NCBI RefSeq assembly: GCF_000499845.2
Contig: NC_023751.2
Coordinates: forward strand, 29,483,475-29,547,474
Length of the DNA stretch: 64,000 bases
Origin: Phaseolus vulgaris
Lineage: Eukaryota; Streptophyta; Magnoliopsida; Fabales; Fabaceae
Direction: 5' to 3'
In this document: positions 44,804 to 57,933 of the stretch, piece after piece
Numbering within the stretch: the first letter of the stretch is position 1
Layout: every line of letters starts with the position of its first letter
Notes under the pieces: generated by a model
Databases searched by the model: none
Seen by the model: only the letters and a program-made list of their open reading frames with translations
What the model was told of the DNA's origin: nothing
Translations under genes and position numbers: made by a program

Positions 44804-47800
44804 ATGGAAGACGACGATGAGTTCGGAGATTTATACACTGACGTTCTCCGTCCCTTTGCTTCACCTTCATCCTCTGCGTCGCAGCCACAGCAATCTTCTC
44901 CTGCGCCTCCTTCCATCGATCTCAACCTCAATCTAAACGCCGCACAGATCCCCGGCGATGCATCTCTCGATGTTTCGCCTGCGCGCAACCAGCTTCCTCT
45001 CTCCGACGCGCAAGAACCGCAGTCCTCGGCTGCCGAGGAGCCGGCAAAAATTCCCGAGGGGGAACCGCAGACGGATTCCAACCTCGCCGGCGCCGACGCG
45101 GGAATTGATCCGATCGACAGGGAGGTGAAATTCGACATCGAGGAGGAGGACGACGGTGGCGATGGCTCTCCGGTTATTCCGGGCCTGGCCGGCGAGGCAC
45201 CGGCTGAAGAAGGCGGTGAGGGGGATGATTGGGACACGGATAGCGAGGATGATTTGAAGATAGTGTTGAACGAGAACAACCACATGGCCATGGAACGGGG
45301 AGGGATGGTGGAGGGTGACGAGGGAGAGGAAGACGGGGATGAAGAGCTTGTGATTGTGGCTGGTGGTGATCCGAATCAGGGTGTGGAGGAGCAGGAGTGG
45401 GGGGAGAATGCTGCCGTGGCTGCTGGGGAGGGTGAGAGGAAGGATGCCGCCGGCGAATTGGCCAAGGCTGGGGGTGCTGTGGCGCCGAAGATTGGGTATA
45501 GCAATCATGGATATCACCCCTTTCATTCCCAGTTTAAGGTCAGTGTTGATTAAAAGAGCATTACTGGTGGTCATGTACATTGTAGTGTGAATAGAAGTGC
45601 CAAATTGTGTGTTTGCAGTTGGTAGAATGGTAGTTGTAATTGTACAACTTGCTGTAGGAGATTATTTTATTTTGTCAAATGAACTTTGATGATTTGAAGT
45701 GCAGAATGAACTGTTTGTTCAGGTACATTGTAGTGTGAATCGAAGTGCAAAATTGCATGTTTGCAGTTGGTAGAACTGTAGTTGTAATTGTACAGCTTAA
45801 AAAATACACTTTTTTTTTACGAAAACTTGAAAAGGACGAAAGAAAGGGAAAACTCTGAACTATGACAAATAGTATTTAACTACTTTAAAAATGATATGGT
45901 CATGGAAATCTGGATGACTGTGTGTTGAAATTTGTACTGATTTCCTGTATCACTAGGTGTGAGCGTGATTCCAGTTAGCTTTAATTTAATTGTCTTTTGT
46001 TTAGGAAGATATTTTCTGCTTCTTTATGTCGTTAAATTATTAAGCAGCGGTTCATCATGGGTATTTGTGTATATGTTTTTTACTAGTTTGTGCATGTTGT
46101 TGTACTCAGTCTGTTGTTGTATATTATCTGAAGCTTGGGCTCAAAGACGGGACAAGCTTAGTCTAATGTTAATGCAATGATATATTATTTGTTGTGTGGG
46201 TAAAATATATTTGACCACCTTTTTTGTTGTGAACTATTCTGGTGGGGCCATGTTAAAAATTTCATGCTTGTACGTATTTCTTTCATCTTTAGATCTTTTG
46301 AACAAAAATTGACTTTTGTGTCCATCTTAGTCTTTGAATATCTGTAATAAGAGAAACTAGTTTTGGCTAGATGCTGTTTTTTGGTAAATCATTGGCACAA
46401 TTAATAGAAGTGCGGCTATTGAAATCAAAGGCCAGGGCGGGTGGAATTTGTGGCTTTACAAATTGTCCATAAAGGGGGATTGTTGACAGCTTGAATTGAA
46501 CTGGGTCTTTCAAGTGAAGTTTTTGACCTTAACAAGTGGTATTGGTTTTTCTTTGCAATTTTTAAAGAAGGGAAGAATCTAGCTGTATTTTTTCAAGACA
46601 TTTTAGTATTTCATCTGTTGATTTCACGATAGTTCTTGGTTTTCTTACATATGATAAATTGTGGCTTATTGAAATGGAAAATCTAATTATTTTTATTTTG
46701 TCGTTGCACAGTATCAGTATGTTAGGCCTGGTGCAGCACTAATGCCTGGAGCTACTTCTTCTACTCCAGGAGGGCCTCCTGGTCAGATTCGTCCACTCGT
46801 TAACATGGCTGGTCGAGGTAGAGGGGATTGGAGACCACCTGGACTAAAAGGGCCTACTGCTATGCAAAAGGGTTTTCATGGAGGTCCTGGATTACCTAGT
46901 TGGGGCAGTGCTACTGCAGGGCGCGGTTTTGGTGGTGGATTGGAATTCACACTTCCTTCTCACAAGTAATTTTAAATTTTCTTGAACTAAATTTCATTTT
47001 GTTTAGTTGTATTAGCCCCTAGATTTGAAGTTGTTGGATTGATACAGTTGTCAGCCAAAGTGCAAATCTTTCTATTTAAGAGCATAACGCCCCAAACACC
47101 ATGATTTGATTGTGACTTAGCCTACCTAACTTCTATCACGGGACAATTAATCTCTCTCTTAGCAATTGTCTTGTTGAAAATTGAACTTTTGACCTTAGCT
47201 CTAATACCAACAGTTGGATCGAGCATTTGCCATTAGACTAAAAGGATAGTTAGGATGCAACTCTTTCTACTTAAGAGTGTAACACCCCAGACATTATGAT
47301 TTGATTGTGACTTGGTCCACCTGACCTCTGCACGAGACAATTGATGCCACCTACCACAAAAGTGATTTAGAGTAGCTTATTTTGGGGGAATAATCACTTT
47401 TCTTTTGTTGCTGTGAACTTTTTGAGAAAGCTTTTTTAATTAAATTAATTATTTCCTATGACATAAGCATTACAAAATGGAAGTCCTTTTTTGAGTGGAT
47501 AAGTAGTATTGTAATTTAGTAGAGTAGTGTCTAGAATCTTAGACCTTAGTTATCGAATCGAGATTCAAACTGTGAATTGTTTTTCATGTATTTTAAATTT
47601 TAGAATCTTATTATGAATCATAAGATACATGATAAATAAACTTGTGTAACCTATGACATAAAATAAACTTAATCCTTAAACAACCACTCATTTTTATAGA
47701 AAAATAAAAGATAAAGAATATAATAAATGTAACACCCTAAAAGAAAGAGAGGTATGTACAAAACTCAAATGTACGAAATAGACTCTAGTATTCACATAAA

Positions 47801-50800
47801 GCATTTATATACATGCTTTATGAAAACAATATGAAGTGTCTAATTCCTTCCAAAAGACCCATATTAAGCATTCTCTATTGATGCCTTTCAGAAACAAGAT
47901 ATCTATTGACGTCTTCTGAACGACCCATATTAAGCATTCTCTATTAGAGACTAAAATCTGATCCATTTTAGTACCCTCAAGTATGCAAACCATATCCAGA
48001 CCTCAATATGTGTTCTGATGATACAATAAACTCCCCTTCAACTTCTCACCAGTTGATGTCTTAGTCTACATGAGTTAGACCATTAGTGAACTCATGTAGA
48101 CCATTAGTGAAGTTAGATCTCTCTTACAACATAGATCTTTGCATAGTACATACATTTAGCCATGATTCATATGTCATCTTTGATTTGTGACCTCAACTTT
48201 CAGACATTTCATTCATATATATCACGACATACTCAACATATATTCTTATTCATATATATGTATTTCATATTTCTTCCTTCATCATATAAGTTTTTTATCA
48301 TACATAAACATGTCATTCACCTTATGTATACATTACAGTTCACCTTATATAAAGTCATAACTTATTCAAGCACACAATTCAAAATTTCTACGCATAAACA
48401 TAACAAAAATATTAAAAAAAAAACTAGGAAAAACCACTTGAAAATGGGTGTTAGGCGATATCTCCAATTGAGCGAAGATAGTTCTATCAAGTGAGGGCAT
48501 TAGATGAAGCATTCACTAGAGTGACTTAGACGATACCTCTACTTAAGTGCTTTTGATTTCGCTTTAGTGAGGGTATCATACGATACTCTCACTTAAGTGA
48601 CTTAGATGAAACCTCCTGCTCCAGAATTTAGACAATTTATAGAAACGAATCTATCTCACTTGGGCTTCACATAAAGCATGCATTAAACACTCATGCATAA
48701 GAGTTTCAGACATGTATGCACCAATGAACCTCAAACTCAACATGCAACACAAGATTGTTCTACTAAGATTATCTAAGGTAGCTTCCTTTACCTAAAACTC
48801 TCAAGCTCTTGAGAAGCTCCTAGCTTTACTATGAAAACTCTAGCACTAGAAGCTTTGTGATAAGATTATTCAGCAGATATGATCCTTAGTACTCCAATTA
48901 TTGCAAAATGCGATCAAATTTTGAAAAAAAGATGAGATTCGAAGGGACGAAGGTAGAGGAAAAACTTAGAGAAGGAAAGACAAGGTGTGCATTTGGGTGA
49001 GAGGATGAAAAGATGGAAATGAGGTATTACAATAAAAATTATATACTAATTCAAATTGATTTTCTTTTAAAAATATAAATAAAAAGAATCCTTTAAAAAT
49101 AACTAATTTTGCATTAAAAGTATATTGAAAATAAACAAATATAAGAATAATTATATAGTAATTTAAGTAATAACTGCAATTTTTACAAAAGAAATGAAAT
49201 AAAAAATATTAATAAACAACTAATTTCATATCAATAAAATATAATAACACTCATGTACTAAGTTAAACAATAATTAATTTTTCTTTACCAAGAGATAAAA
49301 TAAACAGAACCTTAAATAATATTAATTTTTTATAGAGAAAAAAAACAAAGAATAGAATATAAAATATTACTGCCAGTGCAGAATATAAAAGCAGGTTCGC
49401 ATTATTAATGCTGTCAGTGCAAAAGATGAAAAAGCATATTCACATTGTAAAATATTATCCTTAAGTGCAAAAGCTATCACGAACTCTCTTCTCACTGTTT
49501 GTCTTCTCCAGACTCTGCTCACTATTCCTCTTCTTCGTTGTTCCTATTTACCACTGTTCGTCTTCTATGCTGATTTGCTGAACTTTTTCTCTTCTAAGCT
49601 TCTTCTCCACTGTGTTTCTTTGTAATTTTCAGTGCTTATATTTAAACCTGCCAATTGTTTTCAGGACTATATTTGATGTTGATATTGAGAATTTTGAGGA
49701 GAAACCATGGAAATATCCAAGTGTTGATACATCAGATTTTTTCAACTTTGGTTTGAATGAGGAGAGCTGGAAAGATTATTGCAAGCAGCTGGTAAAATTA
49801 ACATACTTCTGACGTTCTCCACAAATTAGTGTAGATTGAAAAACCTTTTTATTTTGCCTTTTAGGAGCAACTACGCTTGGAGTCTACAATGCAAAGCAAG
49901 ATCCGTGTTTATGAGAGTGGTCGAACAGAGCAGGTAGAGGAGCTCTTGTATTTTAGATTTAGTTTTCCCTGTCAATTTCCCAAAGTGTTTTTGTACTGAT
50001 TATTTTATGAAGTTAATAATCTATTTGATTTCATTCCAGGAGTATGATCCAGACTTACCCCCTGAATTAGCTGCCGCTACTGGCATACATGATGTTCCTG
50101 TTGAAAATGCAAATTCTCACAAGTCTGATATCAGACAAGATGTTATGAAAGGTTCTGGGACTGGACGTGTGCGACCACCACTGGTATGTATTTGTTTTGT
50201 AAAAAAACTATTGACAAGATACTTGTGTTTGTTGCAATTTCTCTCATCAATATACTTGGTTTTTGTATGCTTATCGGGCTTCTTTTTGTTGGTTGATGTA
50301 GCATATCATGTATGTGGTGGATAGTTTTCCCTTTTATTGATCTAATTCTGTCTCTTGGCTTGCACATATTTCTTTCGTACAGCCAACTGGTAGAGCAATA
50401 CAGGTGGAAGGTGGTTATGGGGACAGGCTTCCTTCCATTGATACCCGTCCTCCCCGAATCCGTGATTCAGATGCAATCATTGAGGTATTTGATGATTTTC
50501 ATGTACACCATATGTGTTATTATTACTCTTTTTTATTGCATGTGCAGTATAGCCCCACATTAGGCCTCGTCCTCTTTGTAAATGGCCTGGTCGTACTCTA
50601 TTCACTTGACTTTTAATCTAAAAATTATTGGTATGAGTAAACAAACCACGGTTTGATAAGTTAAAATGATCGACCAACCTAAATGTAAATTAATTATTTC
50701 TAAACTAAGAATAAAAAATTCCATTTTTTTATATATTTAACAAAAACAATGCATGAAAATTAAGACTCCACAACTAAGAATTAAAGATTTCCCATAATAC

Positions 50801-53800
50801 ATTATTTTTGTCCATCAGCTCCAATTTTTCACATAATACATAATGAATTAAAGAATTAAATTTTTAATTTAACATTATTTTTGCAATTAGGTGTTTTTTT
50901 CTCTTTTCAAGTGGGTTGGTTGGCCAGTTCGGCCCACCACTGAGGTGGGCTTGGTCCAATTCTGTGACCTATTATACAATTTATCTCAAATTTGGCCACA
51001 TGGTTGTTCACGTTTTGACAGCTCTAATGTGCAGTGTACACATTGCTAAATTGCTAAATATTTTTGTCTGCAGATTGTTTTACAGGATACAGAAGATGAC
51101 CATTCCTCTGCTGGATTTGCCCAAGATCCACCTGAGGGTGGAGAACCCCATAGAGAGGATTTTAGAGAAGACCATGTAGCTGGAGATGAAATTCCAAGGC
51201 TGGAGCCCGAGTATTTTGATGGTTTCTCACAGGATTATAGTGGTCGAAAGAAAGTGCTTCCAGGAAGAAGAAAGCCATTTATAAATTCCAGTCCTGCGAA
51301 CACGGCTAACGGGGATGAAAAATTGTTATTCCCACAGGAAGAATCAATTGAGTACTCTGGCTCTAGGGGCCAAAACCATAGGTCCTATGGTGGCAATTTT
51401 AGCTCCTCTCAAGATGAAAGGTACTCGAGTGTGAAGATTCCTTAACAATAATTTAAAATGTCAACCTTTTTTTGTATGCTTATATTTTCTCCTCTGCTTT
51501 ACTTTGTTATCATATCTTATTCATTTGATAGGCATCCATAAATCGGTAAAAATTTCTCATTAGATTTTAGAGACTATTTGAAATTCATGAATATTTTACT
51601 TTTGTATTTACAGGAAGATGCAAAGAAGAGTGCGTGGTCAGTCTCCTCCTATTACTCCTATTCAAGAATTAGCAGCTGATAACAATAAAAAAGAAGAGTC
51701 AGTCGAAAGCATGGAAGGTAGACATGATACACCTGTTTCATCCCCTGTCATTAAAGATGTAAGGGAGTCCAGTGTAGTAGAGGACAAAGATACTGAACTT
51801 GAGGACACTGGGACAGCTGATGGAAGTTCCAAATTGGAAAAGGAGGACACAGTAGATAAAGTAGATATTCTTGACGACGGGGTAGCAAAGAGACAGAAAT
51901 TAACATCCCGAGTTGAGCAACATTTGCTTGACGAACTTGATGATTTTGAGGACTCGAAAGCTGCAAAAAGTAGTGATAACAGCAAAGCAAGATCAGCAAG
52001 CAGCAGGGATAACCATAAGCGGCGGGAAGGTTTTGAAGAAGAGGTAGTTCAGGATCCACGATCAGCACATCTGAGTAGCATCAGACAGCACCCTGATGAA
52101 ATTGAGCAGGGATTTTATAGAAGAGAGCATGATGCCAAGCAAGAACCTGAACGAAATCGCACGATAATTAAAGGTAGAGAGAGACCATACACTTACAAGG
52201 ACCGGCATCTTAGCTTAGCTCCTCAGTTGCACACAAATACTGATGGATTTGATGGACAAAAAGAAAGGGACAATTCTGACATGGATTGGGCACGGAGAGA
52301 TGATGATCTCTATAACAGAAGGGTTAGAAATGATGAACCAAGAAAGAGGGATAGGGCTAAGGTTCGAGAAAATGAGAGAAATGACAAAGAAGACAACCTT
52401 CATTCTAGAAAACTAATGGATAATGGTAGTAGCTACAGGGTTTCATATGATAAGGATGTTGGGTCTAGAGACTCAAGACATAGGGAAAGAGATGACGGCT
52501 TGAGGATGAGGTATGAAGCAGTGGAGGATTACCATGGCAAGAGGAGGAAGGATGAGGAATATCTTAGGAGGGAGCATATTGATAAAGAAGAAATTCTGCA
52601 TGGCTATAGGGAAAATGCTAGTCGGCGGAGGAGAGAAAGAGATGAAGTATTGGATCCACGAAAGAGGGATGACCTGCAAAGAACTAGAGATAACCCTGAT
52701 GATCAATATGCGGCTAGGCAGAAAGATGAGGCATGGGTACTGAGGGAGAGGGGTGATAGGCAGAGAGATAGGGAAGAATGGCATCGGATGAAACAGTCAC
52801 ATGAAGAACTCCTACCTAAGCGTGAAAGAGAAGATGGACGGAGTTCTGTAAGAAGTGGACGAGGAGCTGAAGAAAAATCATGGGTTGGTCATGTTAGGGC
52901 TAAAGATGAACATAAAATTTCTGAGAAGGAATACCAATCCAGAGAAGCAATGCGTCACAATGATCAATTGAAGAGAAGGGACCGAATTCAGGATGAAAGT
53001 CCACATCATAAGGGGCGAGATGATGCTTCTGCACGTGGAAATCAATATCCTACTGAGGAAAGGCGATCTAGGCAGGAAAGATCAAGTAGTCGTAGTGATC
53101 GTGTTGCTAATGCTTCAGATAACCAAAAAGTTAGGCATAGAGAAGGCTCGAGGAAAAGCAAAGAACGTGATGTTAGTGACCTTAATAGTTTAGGCGTGTC
53201 CAAGAGAAATCAAGAAAATCAAAGTGGTCCAACCAATGAGAAGGTATGCACACTTGCATGTAGAACGTGAAACTATAAGGAGAGTAAAACAATCTTTTTA
53301 CATGAAATTAAGTATTCTCTATGTGACTCTTAGAATCACAAAGGTCTAGAACCATGTTGAGTTTGCAATTTACTGACCAGTAATATTAGAAGTGTTGGTT
53401 CGAGCCACATAATGTATGCAATGACACTCTTGACCATGAATAACTAACTAGCTTTTTCATTTTCATTGTTCCTCCCCATTTTCATATGTTGGGAGGAGGT
53501 AGAAATTAAAGAGATATGTCCTTTCAAGGCATGATTTCTTTCTTTTTGTCTGACTAGGATTGCCAACTTTGAAGATTCAACTTCTGCAAAGTAGTTAGGT
53601 GGCTTTTAAACATAATGTATGCTGAGGTTTAATAAATCCACCCAGTGTTAATTGAAATTTATGACATACTCTATTATGGGATCCATTCTTAAGTATCTTG
53701 ACAGTTTATGACAAGCTTTTTTCTTAAAATTATTGTGTATTATCCTGTTGTTTATCTTGATGTTTGGCTGAGAGATTGCTGTTGTGATCCTATTCGACTG

Positions 53801-55325
53801 CAGTAAAAATATCATCTTTGTGACTGGTGATTGGAAGAAACCTTGTTATTATGATATATATTTTTGTCTTGATTTCTCAGAACAGTATTATTACTATATA
53901 AAATCCTTTTTTATTTCTTTTCGTAAGTAACTAGAGTTGATTAAAGAGGACTGTTAGCCAATTGATAAGTGGAATAAGCCGTGCTGAAACTTGTGGCATG
54001 TATTAACAAATCAAACGTTAATTCTTGGTTGTTACCTGGAAATAATTTGCTACTCAGGAGTTACCATAAAATGCCGTTGCTTGAAATTGATAATGGAGCA
54101 TTCGATTTTATATGAAATTTCAGTATCTTTTTATCAATGTAGATGATTTTGCCTAACAAGGGTTGTTGTTTTGTTTATTTGCCAGCAATTAAATCTAAGA
54201 CTCACTTTTAAATTGAGTTCATAATTAATTGCACGTAGTGGATGTGGATGTTAATATTGTTAGTAGTAAGCTCAACAGAATTGAGATTGTATCTAAAATA
54301 CAAAATTATAGTCTTTTATTCATAAAACAAATAGTAATATTAATGAAATTAGACGAAATATCCTTCTAATCACACTTCATTTTTATTCTCATGAGAATTG
54401 GTGGGAAAAGTATAGAAAGTTATATTCTAACCCAGTTATCTCTTATTTATTATATCAAATTGGTTTTATAGTAGGAGTTGAAGCTCGCATACAAAATTGT
54501 AAAACCATGCAATCCTATGAGGAATATTGTGATCTTAGCAAGCCTGGGTAGCAGGGATCTTTTGAGACTTTGCTTACTAGGGAAAGTTGATTCTTATTTT
54601 AACTAAATTTTGACGTAGACTGTCCCTGTCTCCTGAACAATAAAGTGATTGTGGAGTGCTCTTCAATGTCTTGTTCTGCCTGTTGCTGATGTTGGAAAAC
54701 TATCATCATTCATTAGATGTATGCTCTTGTTTTCTATAATTGTTAGTTTCTATTTGTGAAGGGCTTGAAAGGATCCGGTGATGAAGAGCGTGCTGAGCAT
54801 GAAATTCTAGGGCATCACTTACCCAGAAAACAGCGGGAAGACATTTCCTCAGATGATGAACAGCAAGATTCTCGCCGAGGACGTTCTAAATTAGAACGCT
54901 GGACAAGCCATAAAGAAAGAGATTTCAGTGTCAACAAATCCTCTTCTTCGTTGAAGTTTAAAGACATCGATAAGGAAAATAATAACGGCGGGTCTTCTGA
55001 AGCTGCAAAACCTGTGGATGATCCTGCTAAAACTGTTGATGTTAATAACCAACATCTCTTGTCGGCTGAAGCAAGGGATTCGGCAGATACGGAGAACAAG
55101 GATGCTGATACAAAAGAAATGGGGGATCGGCACCTTGATACAGTTGAGAGGTTGAAAAAGCGTAGCGAAAGGTTCAAGCTCCCTATGCCAAGTGATAAAG
55201 AGGCCCTCGTCATCAAGAAGTTAGAAAGTGAACCTCTGCCTTCTGCCAAAAGTGAAAATCCAGTAGTAGATTCAGAAGTCAAACAAGAACGACCTGCCCG
55301 GAAAAGAAGATGGGTCACTAACTGA
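44804..55325 (+). CDS. FIPS5: FIP1[V]-like polyadenylation factor subunit
   Basis: Nine exons join in phase into 1323 aa: 44804-45538, 46712-46965, 49665-49791, 49865-49933, 50040-50183, 50383-50484, 51074-51420, 51614-53243 and 54762-55325. Fip1 belongs to the cleavage/polyadenylation specificity complex and bridges poly(A) polymerase to CPSF in the nucleus. The start MEDDDEFGDLYTDVLRPF is acidic and conserved. Residues 20-245 are acidic and low-complexity; exon 2 is Gly/Pro/Arg-rich. The Fip1 motif spans about 343-371 (KPWKYPSVDTSDFFNFGLNE, SWKDYCKQ). Residues about 593-1136 are a long RD/RE/KR-charged region, and the end is PARKRRWVTN. Length favours FIP1[V] over the shorter FIP1[III] paralogue; that choice is inference. 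Intron 2 (2.7 kb) hosts a solo LTR. No lesions seen. Confidence 0.92.
45575..45798. repeat. 76-bp direct duplication in FIP1 intron 1
   Basis: 45575-45650 and 45723-45798 match at roughly 90% (GTACATTGTAGTGTGAAT to TTGTAATTGTACA), 148 bp apart. Inside the intron, no coding effect. Confidence 0.8.
47067..47343. repeat. About 82-bp direct repeat in FIP1 intron 2
   Basis: 47067-47149 and 47262-47343 share CTTTCTAYTTAAGAG, ATGATTTGATTGTGACTT and the GACAATT end. Between them lies CTCTAATACCAA (47191-47202), whose inverse resembles a copia iMet primer site, so this is probably an LTR-element remnant on the minus strand. Confidence 0.55.
47728..49031 (+). mobile_element. Solo LTR with perfect TSD in FIP1 intron 2
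   Basis: 1304 bp beginning TGTAACACCCTA and ending GAGGTATTACA, complementary ends typical of a plant gypsy LTR. Both flanks are ATAAA (47723-47727 and 49032-49036), an exact 5-bp target-site duplication. No PBS or internal sequence, hence a solo LTR. It contains a 24-bp direct repeat (47856-47879 and 47922-47945) and a cluster of CACTTAAGTG-type palindromes (48484-48599). Orientation relative to the gene is inferred from the TGTAACACCC end. Confidence 0.85.
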
Positions 55326-55900
55326 ATAAGAACTATGAGGGCATTATTATTTGGTGAAAGTCTACTAATCTAGTTTGGCACTGGGAAATTTTCAGCATGG
55401 CCTATTTTTTTTATAATTCTAAAACCCTGCAAGCCCAGCCATGCTTAGCATATCTATTGAATGTTGAAAAAGGGCATATATAGGATTTTGTGACAATTTG
55501 TACTTCAGTAATGTCATCTTGTAACCTTACTACCTATAACATTCAACGTACACTGTATATATACAAGTAAATTGTAAAACATGAACTGCCATTACAGGTG
55601 GGACATATTTTCAGTGTCCAAATATGGCTCTTACCCAGATGATCATCTGGGTAACAATTATTATTGGTGAACATGACCAAGGCTGGATGCAATGACATTC
55701 AGAAACCATTGGCATGGCTGGTGGGGCACTGAGACTCATACTGGCACCTTCCACTTCAGGTCTGGCGGCTCAAAGCATTTGGAAAACTTCTTGGTCAGGG
55801 GCTTACCCGAAGAGATGTATGCTGTCTGCTTCTCGAACATGTTCTTTTTTCTAATTGAATTAAACAGATGGCATGAATTATTTTCTTTGTTGTAGACTGT
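55326..55900 (+). other. FIP1 3' UTR and flank with 24-bp palindrome
   Basis: Non-coding after the TGA. A perfect 24-bp palindrome occupies 55631-55654 (half-site TTACCCAGATGA). The poly(A) site is not located. Confidence 0.5.
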
Positions 55901-57933
55901 AAGCAAGTGTGGATTACTCTTTCTCTTCTATCTTTACAAATTTTACGCAGGAATCCTTGAATATTAGCCATGAGCCTTTGTTGTATCTAGAGATCAAATG
56001 ACATGTAGTTTAGAGGTTATGAATTTCAACAGGTAAAGAAAGAAGTAAAAGCGTATATATTGTCTTTTACTTGAATGCACATTTGGTTCTTCAAGTATTG
56101 TGCTTGTATGAAATTGATCTTTCACAGTTTCAACACAGTGAATTGATTGAGTCTTTTAAGTGCAATAATCTTGTGGTTTTGTTAATTTGATGTTGAAAAA
56201 TGACGTGGGAAATTATGCAAATTGGAATCCTAATAAGATGGTGTGGCATGAAATAAGTGAAAAAATGTTAAAAATGAAATTTTGACCATTAAGTCCAAAA
56301 TATCCTGTTTGGAACTAGGAAGCTTATCAAGTTTTCTAGAGTACTCTACAAAATAAGAAATGAATGCTATCATTCACAAATATAAATAAAGGCCCTTCAG
56401 TAAAAAAATCTTGTGGTGATGAAGCTCGGTTGCAAGTTTGTTAATCATGATACCTTAATACCACTTGACATTTATAAAAATTATTTTATTTTAAAAAATG
56501 GTTGTAGGTTTTTATTTTTTTTACTATTACAGTGTAAAAGAAGCCCTATTCTTGACCCTCAACAATAATAAGAGGTGGAAGAAGCTGACAAAGAGAAGGA
56601 ATTTCCACACACTTTGCATAAATGCATAATGATATCATCTTTAGCTCAAGCTACATCTATCCAAACATCTGACATAAACACCTGTCCATAAAGGAATAAT
56701 ATTATGCCACCAATACATGAAGTGTGTTGGAAAACCTGTTCTGGATGAGTATGGTCACCCTTTCCTAGAAGCTTTGGTTCTCCTTGTAAATATAGAGTTG
56801 TTTTTAGTTTTGGTATATTTTAAAAGTAAGCTTTTTAATTTGGTTATGTGAACAATAAGAGATATGTTTGGTTATAAAGAAGCTTACAGAAAGCCTTACT
56901 AAGTATAGTCACCTCATTTGTGATAACATTAGATTGGTTTAATGCATATTAGTTTGTTGTAGGAGCTCTTTGAGCATTTTCATATTCAAGTGGCAATTAT
57001 TCACTTTGCACTTGTCCTTTTCTCAACTGTGTTTCTTCTCCATTTCTTGTCTCAAGTCATGTTTTCACTGTCTTTAATTGCTTTCTTCCACTAGGTGGCT
57101 ACTCTCCTACAATCCATTAAATCCAAAGTAATTGTTATGTAGAATTAATTGGAATCAAGTTATGAATAAAGTTTAAAATTAAGTACAAAACTTATATTTC
57201 TTTAATGCTAGAAAAATAATAAATAGTCATTGAATTTAATAATAATAAAAATGTAACCATTGATAATGACCATTTTTTAGTGATTAAATTTTTCATTAAA
57301 ACACCAATGATTATATTATTTAATTTTTTTATTAATTTAATTAATATAATAAGTGTTTGTTTTTTTTAATTTGCCAAATTTTCCAATTTTTTTTCTCAAT
57401 AGGACTAAATGAGGAATCTTGAAAAGTGGACAACATCATCTATAAATAAATAATTGGTTCACTTATGTGTTCATATTGCTTCTCTTATTAATTTTGTATT
57501 CATATTTAATCTTAACATCTGCGTCAGTTGTCTTTTTTACTTATTTTGAAAAGGATCAAAATCCGTATTTATAAGGAAGGAATTCCTCTTTGTACAAACT
57601 ACAAATTTTATATGAAATTTTTTTCAATTGATTCTTATCTCTTTAATGAATTCATCTTCTCATTAAATTCCATGTGAATAAGGTATTTGATATGTTCTAA
57701 ATTCTTTAATATGTGCTCAATTCTCTCTAACATAACTTCAATCTTATAACTAAAATAAGATCATCAAAATATTCACAGGCCAAAGTTTATGTACAGATGA
57801 CAGAGCAAGCATACACACACACATCCATGCCTTATAGAGATTTGAACATTCTTAATCAGTCAACATACACATTACATGAGATTGAAATACATTTGAACAG
57901 AAATAAGTTACATATATATATAAAAGTTGAAGT
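55901..57933. other. Intergenic DNA between FIP1 and lipocalin genes
   Basis: AT-rich with no gene, RNA or element signature recognised. The two genes converge across it. The right end probably includes the lipocalin 3' UTR. Confidence 0.5.

Noticed and set aside
44797..45580. Antisense ORFs of 164 and 215 codons over FIP1 exon 1
   Set aside because: Shadows of a GC-rich acidic coding exon; no independent similarity.
51662..52784. Several antisense ORFs of about 100 codons over FIP1 exon 8
   Set aside because: Mirror the purine-rich RD/RE/KR coding region; low complexity.
54815..55318. 167-codon antisense ORF over FIP1 exon 9
   Set aside because: Shadow of the real exon, no family similarity.
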